The notes under the pieces are model-generated. The model did not search any database and was not told the origin of the DNA. It worked only from the letters and a program-made list of their open reading frames with translations. A DNA stretch of 47,143 nucleotides. Origin: Bacteroides sp. Lineage in GTDB: Bacteria > Bacteroidota > Bacteroidia > Bacteroidales > UBA7960. Below, in pieces: positions 1 to 7,805 of this stretch. Position numbers and translations under genes: made by a program. How positions within the stretch are numbered: position 1 is the first letter of the stretch; every line of letters begins with the position of its first letter. The DNA is taken from positions 1-47,143 of the forward strand of contig JAZBOS010000102.1 in NCBI GenBank assembly GCA_036351255.1, given 5' to 3'.

Positions 1-1
1 A

Positions 2-535
2 GATGCGGGAATAACCCAGGCTTACCAGAATATCCGGAAAACCAATTTCTTCGGTTCGCAGTATGACTGGCTGGCCAGGTTTGCCAGCAGGCAAGAGCAC
101 CTGGAACTGGGCATGCATACGGATGATACGGCCAATTTTCTCAGGAACCACGGGGCCCTGGTAAAGACAGCGGATGAATTGACGGGGGACTACCACGTGG
201 TGAACCCTGAAAGATCGTCGGATGACCTGGTGAAAGTCTTCGGTCATTTCCGCTTTCCCCTGCTGAACACCAGCAAGCTGGACATGAAGGCATGGGCCGA
301 AGGGACAGGTCTGCTGGACATCATGAACAAGACCTGGTTTTGCCATAAGCCCGTAAAGGACGAGCCCTGCGGGCGGTGCAGTCCCTGCAATTACACGATG
401 AATGAAGGGATGGAATACCGGTTCACTAAGGCCGGGATGCGCAGGTACAAGGTCAGGAAATTTTTCAAATCCATAAAACAAGCCCCTGTCATTCGATCGA
501 CCAGGGAAAGGATTAAAATGGCAAGAAATAATTAA
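2..535 (+). CDS. QueC-like ATP-dependent synthase (PP-loop family), 3' part
   Basis: The reading frame is open from base 2, so the gene starts outside the window; about 177 C-terminal residues remain. Near the end it has C-x8-C-x2-C-x2-C (CHKPVKDEPCGRCSPC, about bases 344-391). This spacing matches the zinc site of QueC, the 7-cyano-7-deazaguanine synthase of queuosine biosynthesis. A basic tail follows. The PP-loop ATP-binding motif would lie upstream of the edge and cannot be checked. QueC homologues also occur inside surface-polysaccharide clusters, where their substrate is unknown; the extra basic tail of about 40 residues suggests such a paralogue rather than housekeeping QueC. This is inference. 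The family call rests on the cysteine spacing. Confidence 0.5.
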   Translation, partial: DAGITQAYQNIRKTNFFGSQYDWLARFASRQEHLELGMHTDDTANFLRNHGALVKTADELTGDYHVVNPERSSDDLVKVFGHFRFPLLNTSKLDMKAWAEGTGLLDIMNKTWFCHKPVKDEPCGRCSPCNYTMNEGMEYRFTKAGMRRYKVRKFFKSIKQAPVIRSTRERIKMARNN

Positions 536-548
536 TGGCAGGAAATTC

Positions 549-578
549 AAGGTTAAGGTTAAGGTTAAGGTTAAGGTT
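549..578. repeat. AAGGTT hexamer tandem array (5 units)
   Basis: Five exact copies of AAGGTT start 13 bases after the stop codon of the QueC-like gene. A complementary run (AACCTTAACC) at 604-613 could pair with it. It belongs to a family of 6-7-bp arrays also seen at 27307, 35646, 39140 and 44036, all beside gene 3' ends. Confidence 0.85.
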
Positions 579-659
579 GAGACGGAGCCCCATGCCCCTT
601 CTAAACCTTAACCTAACCTAAGCAAAGCCGCGTACCGGCGACAGTATGGTAGAATAACA

Positions 660-694
660 GCCCCCCTCCCCCATTCCCCCATGCATGGGTGGCA
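660..694. repeat. C-rich dispersed element, copy 1
   Basis: This stretch shares the pattern CCCCTCCCCC-n-TTCCCCC followed by TGCA-GGGTGGCA with 2229-2260. The two copies lie on either side of the nitrilase gene in the same orientation. The similarity is short and low in complexity, so common origin is likely but not certain. Confidence 0.5.
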
Positions 695-1026
695 TTCATA
701 AGAAACAGAAGATCCCCCTTGGTCCTATCCCTGAGTGATCCTCTTACGCTCAAAATCCATGGATCAGATCATTGGGTTTCAATGCCCTGGGAAAAAAACA
801 TTGGTGCATGCAGAAATTATTAAAAACAAAACCTATCAATCACATAACCAATAAGTTAATGAAGCTGATAGGGATTTACCGATGAAAAAAAACGGGAATT
901 TTGAACCGGGCATTTATGAAAATTTCTTAAATTTATTGGTAAATAACACCTTAGTGGAGATTAATGCCATTTTCATTCATGAAATAAGTAAGTTCTGTCG
1001 TGAATGTTTTAAAAAAAGGATATGCT

Positions 1027-2022
1027 ATGAAAAGGAAACTTTTACAACTGTCTGTTGCTATTAGCTTCATCTTAATAGCAACGATTCCGAGTATGTATGC
1101 TCAGAATGATTCCCATAATAAAATAACCATTGCACATCTGCAGTTATTTGCCTTCAATAATAATATAGAGGAAAATATGCAGAAGGCAGAATTATATTGC
1201 AGGAAAGCCGATTCTATTGGCGCTGATCTGGCAGTTCTTCCTGAAATGTATAGTATTGGCTGTGGTTATGACGAGCCTGCCGTAATCGAAGACTGGTTAA
1301 GCCAGGCAATATCCATAGATGATCCATTTATCAAACATTTTGTTGCTTTGGCAAAAGAGCTGGAGATGGCAATTGCCGTGACTTTTCTTGAAAAGGAAAA
1401 CATGGAATATTATAATTCGGTTTGTGTAATTGACAGGTTTGGTGAAATTTGTTTAAAACACAGAAAAGTTCATTTATGGGAGCCTTCCCTTGTTGAGGCT
1501 GTTTGTACATCTGGAAAGGAATTTAATGTATATAACCTGGACACTAAAAATGGAACATTTAAATTAGGTGCAATGATATGCTCCGATTATTACTTTCCTG
1601 AAAGCGGCAGGATATTAATGCTAAACGGAGCTGAGATCGTTATCGTACCCAATGCTGCCCCTTTAAATGACCATTTATTAGCTATGTTAAAATCAAGAGC
1701 TGTTGAAAATTCTTTTGGTGTTGCCTTAGTAAACTTTCCAGGTGAAAAAGAATGCCCGGCATATTGCCATACAGGCAGATCAACAGCTTATAATCCATGG
1801 TACTGGGGTGAATACCAGATTTTTGAGGCAGATGAAAAAGAGGGGATCTTTATTTCAGAATTTGACTTAACGGAGATCAGGAGATATAGAAATGAATCTT
1901 ATTTTGGAAACGCTTTTCGTCATCCAGCATTATATAAACCGCTAACAGATACTATAGTTAATGAACCATTTAAGGGTAGAAAGACCGGACTAGGAGTTGA
2001 TTTCTCTGAAAATAGAAGATAG
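1027..2022 (+). CDS. Exported carbon-nitrogen hydrolase (nitrilase superfamily)
   Basis: A 331-residue protein. Nitrilase-family enzymes hydrolyse amide or nitrile C-N bonds with a Glu-Lys-Cys triad. All three are visible: E73 (VLPEMYS), K147 (HRKVHLW) and C185 (AMICSDYYF). Residues 1-26 form a Sec signal peptide ending near YAQ, so the enzyme acts outside the cytoplasm, which is uncommon in this mostly cytosolic family. The start at 1027 is chosen over an in-frame ATG at 1000 because it begins the signal peptide directly and has AAAAGGA upstream. The gene is AT-rich and stands alone between two gene-poor, repeat-bearing stretches, which fits lateral acquisition. The substrate cannot be inferred. 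Confidence 0.85.
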   Translation: MKRKLLQLSVAISFILIATIPSMYAQNDSHNKITIAHLQLFAFNNNIEENMQKAELYCRKADSIGADLAVLPEMYSIGCGYDEPAVIEDWLSQAISIDDPFIKHFVALAKELEMAIAVTFLEKENMEYYNSVCVIDRFGEICLKHRKVHLWEPSLVEAVCTSGKEFNVYNLDTKNGTFKLGAMICSDYYFPESGRILMLNGAEIVIVPNAAPLNDHLLAMLKSRAVENSFGVALVNFPGEKECPAYCHTGRSTAYNPWYWGEYQIFEADEKEGIFISEFDLTEIRRYRNESYFGNAFRHPALYKPLTDTIVNEPFKGRKTGLGVDFSENRR

Positions 2023-2228
2023 ATCACATATTTTAATGCCACTAACATGGTGAATAATGTATGGGCTATATTTTCGCCCGGTTTATGAGTGTCGGTCGCT
2101 TTTTTGTATCTTGCTTATCAAACTAAATGCATTGCAACGCCAACGACATCAAACACTGATACCGTAGTATCCCGCCCTTCCCATCCACCCTTGAAACAGC
2201 ACCAGGAATGGCTCAATCATCCTGATGC

Positions 2229-2260
2229 ACCCCTCCCCCTTTCCCCCTGCAGGGGTGGCA
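2229..2260. repeat. C-rich dispersed element, copy 2
   Basis: It has the same CCCCTCCCCCTTTCCCCC core and GGGGTGGCA end as copy 1 at 660-694. This copy can fold its CCCCTGCAGGGG centre into a short palindrome. Confidence 0.5.
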
Positions 2261-2379
2261 GTGAAATTAGCCTGAGGAATACCGTGCCACCCCAGCCCCA
2301 TAAGGTAATAAGGTTTTAGACAGACCTGCTGGTTTGACCTTATTCCCTTAATGTCCAAACTTTTATACCTGAACCTCAA

Positions 2380-2399
2380 CCCTGCCTGCCGACAGGCAG
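2380..2399. repeat. CCTGCCTG-type 20-bp palindrome
   Basis: The sequence CCTGCCTGCCGACAGGCAGG is an almost perfect palindrome: 8-base arms around a CCGA centre. No second copy was found in the window, so its status as a dispersed genomic element is untested. Confidence 0.6.
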
Positions 2400-2627
2400 G
2401 CTTAACCTTAACGATGAATTTAAAAAACCCTGGATGATCAAGACGGATATATTTAAAAAACCTTAATTTTGAAAAATACAAACCTCCACCTCTCTTGAAA
2501 AACAGGGAGTCCAAACATTCCTGCAAGGGTTAATGAGTGACTCGTTTGGTATTTTTTATTGAATGGATGAACCAATCTCAGCCATACAAACAATACAGAA
2601 ACCTTAATCTAAAAAACAGACCCCAAA

Positions 2628-3419
2628 ATGAAAAACAAACCCGTTTATTTGATTTTGCTGCTGATATTCTTATGCGCCTGCCAATCCGCCAAACAGCACG
2701 ACGACCAAGCCACCACGCCCCCTGATCAAACCCTTACCGGCAAATGGGTAAGAATGAGTCAGAGCGGGCCCATCAGCTTTGATTTTAAGGAAGACGGACT
2801 GGTGGAAGGGGATTTTGGCAACGACCAGACCATTGACGTGGTGGCAAAATATAAATTATCTGGCGACACCATCAAATTCATTGATGAGGAAGGTCAGATG
2901 TGCGAGGGATACGGGCTGTACAAGGTTTATCAAACCGATTACTATGTATCGTTCGACCTGATCGATGACGATTGCAGCGGAAGGATCAAAACGACCATGG
3001 GATTCTGGACACGCCCTGAATTCAATGATTTCATCCAGGCGCTGGATGGGGAAATAGCCAAAACGCCAAGGCCTGAATTGTATTTAAACCGGGCGAGAAT
3101 ATACCTGGCCACGGGGATGACCCAACAGGCAAAAGCGGATCTTGACACCTATCTATTGACCGACACCCTGGACGCAAGGGTTTATGTAAACAGGGCCGGG
3201 ACCAGGTTTCCCAGCGACCTGGAAGGGGTGGTATTTGACTGCAATAAAGCCCTGACCCTCGACCCCGCCAATAAAAATGCCTACTTCCTTCGCGGACTGG
3301 CAAGATACGAACTGGGCGAACACGAGCAGGGATGTGAAGACTTCAGCAAAGCCATTGAACTGGGTTTCTCCGTTTTAAGAATCGCAGAACAGGAAAGGTG
3401 CAAGGAATTCTGGGATTAA
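2628..3419 (+). CDS. TPR-containing lipoprotein
   Basis: A 263-residue protein with a type II signal peptide: hydrophobic residues 7-15, then the lipobox L-C-A-C with the lipidated cysteine at 18. Residues about 35-130 form a small beta-rich domain (GKWVRMS, then SFDFKEDG) resembling lipocalin-like or DUF-type modules that measure an excess over a threshold. Residues about 145-260 are tetratricopeptide-like helices (ELYLNRARIYLATG, then NAYFLRGLARYELGEHEQG with a D-F-x-K-A-I-E-L-G ending). TPR units usually hold partner proteins. The gene is not in an operon; its neighbours are over 200 bases away. Its function is unknown. Confidence 0.75.
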   Translation: MKNKPVYLILLLIFLCACQSAKQHDDQATTPPDQTLTGKWVRMSQSGPISFDFKEDGLVEGDFGNDQTIDVVAKYKLSGDTIKFIDEEGQMCEGYGLYKVYQTDYYVSFDLIDDDCSGRIKTTMGFWTRPEFNDFIQALDGEIAKTPRPELYLNRARIYLATGMTQQAKADLDTYLLTDTLDARVYVNRAGTRFPSDLEGVVFDCNKALTLDPANKNAYFLRGLARYELGEHEQGCEDFSKAIELGFSVLRIAEQERCKEFWD

Positions 3420-3626
3420 AAACAACCAGCCCTGAATCCGGCTTTGACAAGGGGTTTTAAAACTGCAGGGATTTAACGGATTAGGAAACCCTACTTCTTT
3501 TTCGTAGATTCGCATCGAGGGATAAGGAATCGTTTCGAGCGCCTGCACTTAAAAGGCCCCAGCCGTTATGTAGTTTTAAGCGTAACGGCTCAATGACTTA
3601 TCCCCCATTAACCAAAGCCTTTGATT
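3420..3626. other. Intergenic region, nothing recognised
   Basis: Between the TPR lipoprotein and the acylase-like gene. No hairpin with a T-run, promoter consensus or gene stands out. Confidence 0.4.
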
Positions 3627-4754
3627 ATGAAAAATGGCAAACCAGTAATTATTTTAGCTGTCGTCATCTTATTGAGCCTGATTTCGCCTTCCGTTTATCC
3701 CTGCACAACCTTTGTCCTTCATCAAGGCAACAAGATCGTTTTGGGACGTAATCTCGACTGGATTACTGGTTCAGGATTAATGATGACCAATCCAAGAGAT
3801 CTAAAAAAAACTGCTCTTGTTGACCCCCAGGAGAAGGCCATTGAATGGGTAGCCAAATATGGTAGTATAACCTTTAACCAGATTGGAAGAGATTTACCTT
3901 ATGGCGGAATCAATGAAACTGGACTGGTAGTTGAACATATGACCCTGGAGCAGACTCAGTATCCAACCAAGGATGACCGCTATGCTATTAGTGCAAACCA
4001 ATGGATTCAATTTCAGTTAGATAATTGTTCGACCATTGAAGAAGTTATTCATAGTGATACATTGTTGAGAATTGTTGATGCAACTTCAAAATATCATTTT
4101 CTCATTAGTGATAAATTCGGAAATGCAGCAACCATAGAATTCCTGGATGGAAAAATGGTAAGCCATTTTCAACATTCTCTTCCCATCCCAGCGCTGGCAA
4201 ACAGCACTTATGAAAGTTCTTTAGAATGTTACGAAACCAAGGGGGACACTGATTCCAACCGGTCCCTTTATAACTTTTGTACAGTCGCTCAAAAGATTGA
4301 TAAAAAACAGCATTTATCAAGTGACTCAATAGTGAACGATGCATTTGAATTTTTAAATTCAGTAAATCAAGGACTTGGAACAAAATGGAGTATTGTTTAC
4401 GATATCACTAATATGAGAATCTATTTCAAGATTTTTGAAACACCCATCATTGCCGGAGCACAAAAAATATTTTTGAAACAAGCGGGACAAGCAGAAATGA
4501 AATTTGTTGATTTCAGAAATTTCGATTTTAATTGTTCGGAAAATGTTAAAGTTTTCAATCTTAATGAAAATTTTTCTGGGGCAGTTGATAATCAGTTCGT
4601 AAATTACTCAACCGAAATAAATAAAGCATTCATTACAGAAGCATTTACATTTTTCAAGGATTGGGGATTTGACCTGAATATGAGTTCAGAGCAAATTGAT
4701 TACCTGGCCAAATATCCAGAGACATTTGTTTGTAAGGATGAGAAAAATGAATGA
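3627..4754 (+). CDS. Exported choloylglycine/penicillin V acylase-family hydrolase
   Basis: A 375-residue Ntn hydrolase of the linear amide C-N hydrolase family (bile salt hydrolases and penicillin V acylases). A signal peptide (residues 1-25) ends directly before C26-T-T-F, so signal cleavage would expose Cys as the N-terminal nucleophile, as the family requires. The expected R41 and D44 follow in GRNLDW, then GGINETGLVVEHM around residue 97. The start is ATG 3627, not the TTG two codons earlier. Such enzymes cleave amides of fatty acids, bile acids, penicillin V or acyl-homoserine lactones; the substrate here is not visible. The gene is AT-rich and isolated, like the nitrilase gene upstream. 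Confidence 0.88.
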   Translation: MKNGKPVIILAVVILLSLISPSVYPCTTFVLHQGNKIVLGRNLDWITGSGLMMTNPRDLKKTALVDPQEKAIEWVAKYGSITFNQIGRDLPYGGINETGLVVEHMTLEQTQYPTKDDRYAISANQWIQFQLDNCSTIEEVIHSDTLLRIVDATSKYHFLISDKFGNAATIEFLDGKMVSHFQHSLPIPALANSTYESSLECYETKGDTDSNRSLYNFCTVAQKIDKKQHLSSDSIVNDAFEFLNSVNQGLGTKWSIVYDITNMRIYFKIFETPIIAGAQKIFLKQAGQAEMKFVDFRNFDFNCSENVKVFNLNENFSGAVDNQFVNYSTEINKAFITEAFTFFKDWGFDLNMSSEQIDYLAKYPETFVCKDEKNE

Positions 4755-4895
4755 AAATATTATCCCGAAAAATAATCCGAGAACGGAATTCCAGTTTTTT
4801 GATGAGGGATTTAAAATAATTGAGGACAAGCGGAAGGAAACCCCGACTTTTATGCTTATTCTGATATACAGTCCATTGAATTGAATAAGCTTTGA

Positions 4896-5105
4896 TACCC
4901 CAGGCTGGTTAAATGGTTAAGGAATTTTACTTGGGTGGTCAACGGGGCTCCCCTGGTGGGAGAGATTTCGAAGAAAGCCAATCTCGTCCTTCAAATCAGA
5001 GGTACAAAGCTTACCATATGGCTTACCGATCCTGCTATGGTTAATAAAGCAAAAAGGCTGGTGGAGTTGTTAAAGGGTAAAACTGAAATCAATATGCGTT
5101 TCTAA
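4896..5105 (+). pseudogene. Possible gene remnant, ~69 codons without a start
   Basis: Directly after an in-frame TGA the frame stays open for 69 codons to TAA at 5103-5105. It has ordinary protein composition, for example KLTIWLTDPAMV and a basic helix KAKRLVELLKGK. There is no ATG until the last third. A terminator lies about 60 bases downstream, as would be expected after a real gene. It may be a 5'-truncated gene or chance; the family is not recognised. Confidence 0.22.
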
Positions 5106-5166
5106 CAAAACTGGCATTTTTTCATTCTGCCAGGCATCCACTTTTTTCAAGCGATTAATGGATACG

Positions 5167-5190
5167 GCACCTAAAGGAGGTGCTTTTTTT
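5167..5190 (+). terminator. Rho-independent terminator
   Basis: A 6-bp stem GCACCT/AGGTGC with a 5-base loop (AAAGG), followed by seven Ts. It closes whatever is or was transcribed upstream of the potassium channel gene. The arms are identical to those of the terminator at 7484-7506. Confidence 0.75.
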
Positions 5191-5355
5191 GATTGAAGGT
5201 TCTTTTTTAAAATGGCCCGGAGAGAAGGAGAAGCAATGGTTTCATAGGCAAAGAACAAGATTCCGGGCAATGCGCAGCGGCAACTTTTAGAGAAAAGCTT
5301 CGCCAGTGCAGCCAAAAAGCCATATATTTATGCAACATTTTCTGAGTTGTTTTCT

Positions 5356-6360
5356 ATGGAGTCGCACGGGAATCGTACCCTCTACATTGCGTTTGGAATC
5401 CTGCTAACCATCATATTCATTGGTATCGTTGGTTATATGAACCTCGAGGACTACTCCTTTACCGAGGCGCTTTATATGACCATCATTACCATTGGCACCG
5501 TAGGGTTCAAGGAGGTGCGCCCCCTCTCGCAGGAGGGGATGTGGTTTACCATCGCGCTTATTATTCTTAGCCTCGCCCTTTTTGCCTTTGCCATTTCATC
5601 GATTACCCGGCACTTCTCCGAGAGACTGCTTAGCATTTATAATGTCAGGAAAAAAATGGAAAAACAAATATCGAAATTGAAGGGCCACGTGATTGTGGTA
5701 GGATATGGCCGGAATGGTTCGCAGGCGGTGGAAGAACTGCTTTCCAGCAACATCCCGGTGGTAGTCATTGAAAACCGGCCAAAAGTCATTCAGTACATCC
5801 AGGAAAATCCCAAAATATTGTATATCGATGGCGATGCCACCGACGACAGCGTGCTTCATAAGGCAGGGACAGGGAATGCCAAAGCACTTATCAGTGCCCT
5901 GGCCAACGACGCTGACAACCTGTTCGTAGTGATAACCGCCCGTGAAATCAACCCTGACCTGATCATCATCAGCCGTGCCTCGGCCATTGCCAACGATAAA
6001 AAGTTAAAGCTGGCGGGTGCCACCAATGTGATATTGCCCGACAAGGTGGGTGGACAGAAGATGGCCAAACTCGTCATTCAACCTGACATCCATGAATTTG
6101 TCGAAAAAATTATGCTCCACCGGTTGGGCAATGTTTCCCTTTTCGAAATATCGTGCTCGGGGATAAACGTCAACACCAACAAAACCATCGGGGAACTTCA
6201 GATCAGGGAAAAAACAGGGGTAAGCATCCTGGGAATTAAACAAGAGAATGGCCAGTATATCCTTAACCCATCGGCGGATACCGTCCTGACAAAAGGCATT
6301 ATGCTCTTTGTTCTTGGGAATAAAGAGCAGGTTGGGCATCTGAAAAGCCTTTTGAACTGA
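5356..6360 (+). CDS. Two-TM potassium channel with RCK (TrkA) domain
   Basis: A 334-residue protein with MthK-like architecture. TM1 is about residues 9-28. The pore helix and selectivity filter read TIGTVGF (T48-V-G-F51, a variant of TVGYG), and TM2 is about 63-83. An RCK/TrkA-N Rossmann domain starts near 110 with the nucleotide loop GYGRNG (116-121), and a TrkA-C domain covers about 250-334. RCK domains gate the pore in response to ligands such as Ca2+, nucleotides or c-di-AMP. The filter lacks the usual second glycine (GFKE instead of GYGD), so selectivity may be relaxed. The start is ATG 5356 rather than TTG 5347. It is a single-gene unit without a clear terminator. Confidence 0.88.
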   Translation: MESHGNRTLYIAFGILLTIIFIGIVGYMNLEDYSFTEALYMTIITIGTVGFKEVRPLSQEGMWFTIALIILSLALFAFAISSITRHFSERLLSIYNVRKKMEKQISKLKGHVIVVGYGRNGSQAVEELLSSNIPVVVIENRPKVIQYIQENPKILYIDGDATDDSVLHKAGTGNAKALISALANDADNLFVVITAREINPDLIIISRASAIANDKKLKLAGATNVILPDKVGGQKMAKLVIQPDIHEFVEKIMLHRLGNVSLFEISCSGINVNTNKTIGELQIREKTGVSILGIKQENGQYILNPSADTVLTKGIMLFVLGNKEQVGHLKSLLN

Positions 6361-6885
6361 AGAAAACAGTCGTTTACAGGTATTGAAACCAGGGATGGCT
6401 TTATCTTTCTTTGGAGCTTGCTCGGAGTGTATGCTGGCCAGGAGAATGGCTTTCTATCGCTATGGCCCCTTGCTGAGGTGTTTTTTTAGGGTTTTTCCAT
6501 CCTGGGTTGGATGGATCATTAGGGGTTTGGCTTTACGGTCCGTGAGGGTGAAATAGCGTTACAGAAAAATGCCCCCCTCCTACTCTGCAAGATTTGTAAG
6601 GCTTTCGTTATACTGGCCAATTTTTTCAACCCATATCCCTGGAAAAGAACCCATTAAAATGATCATATCCTTTGATAATTCATATCAATTCCATAAATTT
6701 AAACATTTGAATGCATTTTGCTTTCTCAAACCCCTGCTCTGTTCTCTGGGAGCATAGGGTTGATTTCTCAGCGTAAAGAACGGGTATGGCGCCTGGACAA
6801 GTTTTCTGGCTCTTCATAAAACCTTCTTAGAGCGCACCATCAATTAAAATAACAGCCTGAAAGGCAGTTAATTTAAACCCATGAA
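6361..6885. other. Gene-poor stretch with degenerate repeat
   Basis: Contains direct-repeat copy 1 (6428-6553). No supportable gene; the frame at 6569-6757 has no recognisable features. Confidence 0.45.
6428..6553. repeat. ~125-bp direct repeat, copy 1
   Basis: Begins TGTATGCTGG, runs through CTATCGCTATGGC and CCTTGCTGAGGTG plus a T-run, and ends GGGTGAAA. The same order of blocks is found at 7446-7572. The first 75 bases are clearly related and the rest is looser. The hairpin at its centre (CCCCT/AGGTG) is damaged compared with copy 2. Confidence 0.7.
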
Positions 6886-7413
6886 ATGAAGAAAGCAATT
6901 ATCATATTCCTTTTTTTATTCCAGTCATTTTCAGCAAAACCTGATGTGATCTACTTCCCTTACCAATATGCATTTTTGTGTTATTCAATCGAAGCAATCT
7001 ATAATTATGAAATAGCCATGAACCCCAGCAACACGCTTTGTTTATGGGCTGGAGGAGGTATGGTGGGTTCATTTCTTTTCTTACCATATCCTTTTTTGGG
7101 TCTTGAGGGTGCCGTTGAGTTCAGGCACTATTCTGAGGCCCATGCATTCAGGAAATTTTTCATCAGCGGGTACCTCGGAACTGCTTATGTCACGAATTTT
7201 CAGCTGTCAAGTATAGGTATCATCCCGGGATTAAAAATTAACTATAAATTTCAGAATGTACCGGAAAGGCTGATCGAACCTTACCTGAGTTTATCTCTTC
7301 CGATCAGCTATAGCCTTTATGCTTCTGTGAGGAATTACACTTTCCCTGTGTTGACTGTAGGGGTCAGGTTTGGGTTTTCAAAACTCAGAAACCGGCTTGA
7401 CCCAAAAGTTTGA
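6886..7413 (+). CDS. Small predicted outer-membrane beta-barrel protein
   Basis: A 175-residue protein with a signal peptide (residues 1-17, MKKAIIIFLFLFQSFSA). The rest alternates hydrophobic and polar residues in short strands rich in Tyr, Phe and Gly (FFISGYLGTAY, IIPGLKINYKF, PVLTVGVRFGF). It has the look of an 8-stranded barrel, although it does not end in a classical terminal aromatic. No family is recognised. The gene lies between two copies of a ~125-bp direct repeat (6428-6553 and 7446-7572), so it may have moved or duplicated with them. Confidence 0.65.
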   Translation: MKKAIIIFLFLFQSFSAKPDVIYFPYQYAFLCYSIEAIYNYEIAMNPSNTLCLWAGGGMVGSFLFLPYPFLGLEGAVEFRHYSEAHAFRKFFISGYLGTAYVTNFQLSSIGIIPGLKINYKFQNVPERLIEPYLSLSLPISYSLYASVRNYTFPVLTVGVRFGFSKLRNRLDPKV

Positions 7414-7445
7414 AAAACGGGCAAAAACAAGTGGGCCGCAAAAGC

Positions 7446-7572
7446 TGTATGCTGGGCAGGGGGAACGGCTATCTATCGCTATGGCACCTTGCTGAGGTGC
7501 TTTTTTGTGGTTTTACCATGCTGCTTTTGCTATTCAAGAGGGAGTTTGGGGTTAAGCCCCCGGGGGGTGAAA
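7446..7572. repeat. ~125-bp direct repeat, copy 2
   Basis: Same block order as copy 1 at 6428: TGTATGCTGG, CTATCGCTATGGC, CCTTGCTGAGGTGC, T-run, GGGTGAAA. This copy keeps an intact terminator hairpin (7484-7506). The two copies bracket the small outer-membrane protein gene. Confidence 0.7.
7484..7506 (+). terminator. Rho-independent terminator inside the direct repeat
   Basis: Stem GCACCT/AGGTGC with a 5-base loop (TGCTG), then six Ts, about 70 bases after the stop of the outer-membrane protein gene. Confidence 0.75.
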
Positions 7573-7805
7573 AAGAAAAAACCAATGAATATAATTTCGC
7601 CTCTTGGGAATTTATAACAATTCTCTATATTTAAGGCTTGAAAAGCTTTAGCATGAAATGGATCGTAATGATCTTGTCATACGAATGCTCCGGAATTTGG
7701 GTGTATTAGTAGGATTTTATCATCGTTAAAAACGAGGTCTTTGCCTTATTGAAGAATAGCTATCACGATTTTGAAATATTCTGGGGTGTTTCAAATATAA
7801 AAAGC

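Larger units (their letters stand above)
536..1026. other. Gene-poor stretch with repeats
   Basis: No convincing gene is seen. The stretch holds an AAGGTT hexamer array (549-578), a short inverse version (AACCTTAACCTAACC, 604-618), a C-rich element (660-694) and then AT-rich DNA leading to the nitrilase gene. A 60-codon frame at 882-1064 overlaps the nitrilase signal peptide in another frame and looks accidental. Confidence 0.5.
2023..2627. other. Gene-poor stretch with repeats
   Basis: About 600 bases without a supportable gene. It contains C-rich element copy 2 (2229-2260), a CCTGCC palindrome (2380-2399) and a short TTAACCTTAAC run. Frames at 2089-2319 and 2149-2526 are rich in Pro/His and Gly/Arg, match nothing recognisable and run across the repeats. 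Confidence 0.5.
4755..5355. other. Gene-poor stretch with possible gene remnants
   Basis: About 600 bases with no confident gene. A short frame at 4747-4884 (45 codons from ATG) overlaps the end of the acylase gene. Another frame (4896-5105) has no usable ATG, and a rho-independent terminator follows at 5167-5190. The layout suggests a broken transcription unit. Confidence 0.45.
7414..7805. other. Intergenic region: repeat copy 2, then leader of the MutS-like gene
   Basis: Holds direct-repeat copy 2 and its terminator. A 23-codon frame (7658-7729) ends before the MutS-like gene but has no recognisable product. An upstream TTG in frame with the MutS-like gene (7749) gives a non-conserved-looking extension. 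Confidence 0.45.

Noticed and set aside
549..618. AAGGTT array considered as a CRISPR or telomere-like array
   Set aside because: The unit is only 6 bases with no unique spacers; it is a microsatellite-like array.
882..1064. 60-codon frame before the nitrilase gene
   Set aside because: Overlaps the nitrilase signal peptide in another frame; no recognisable features.
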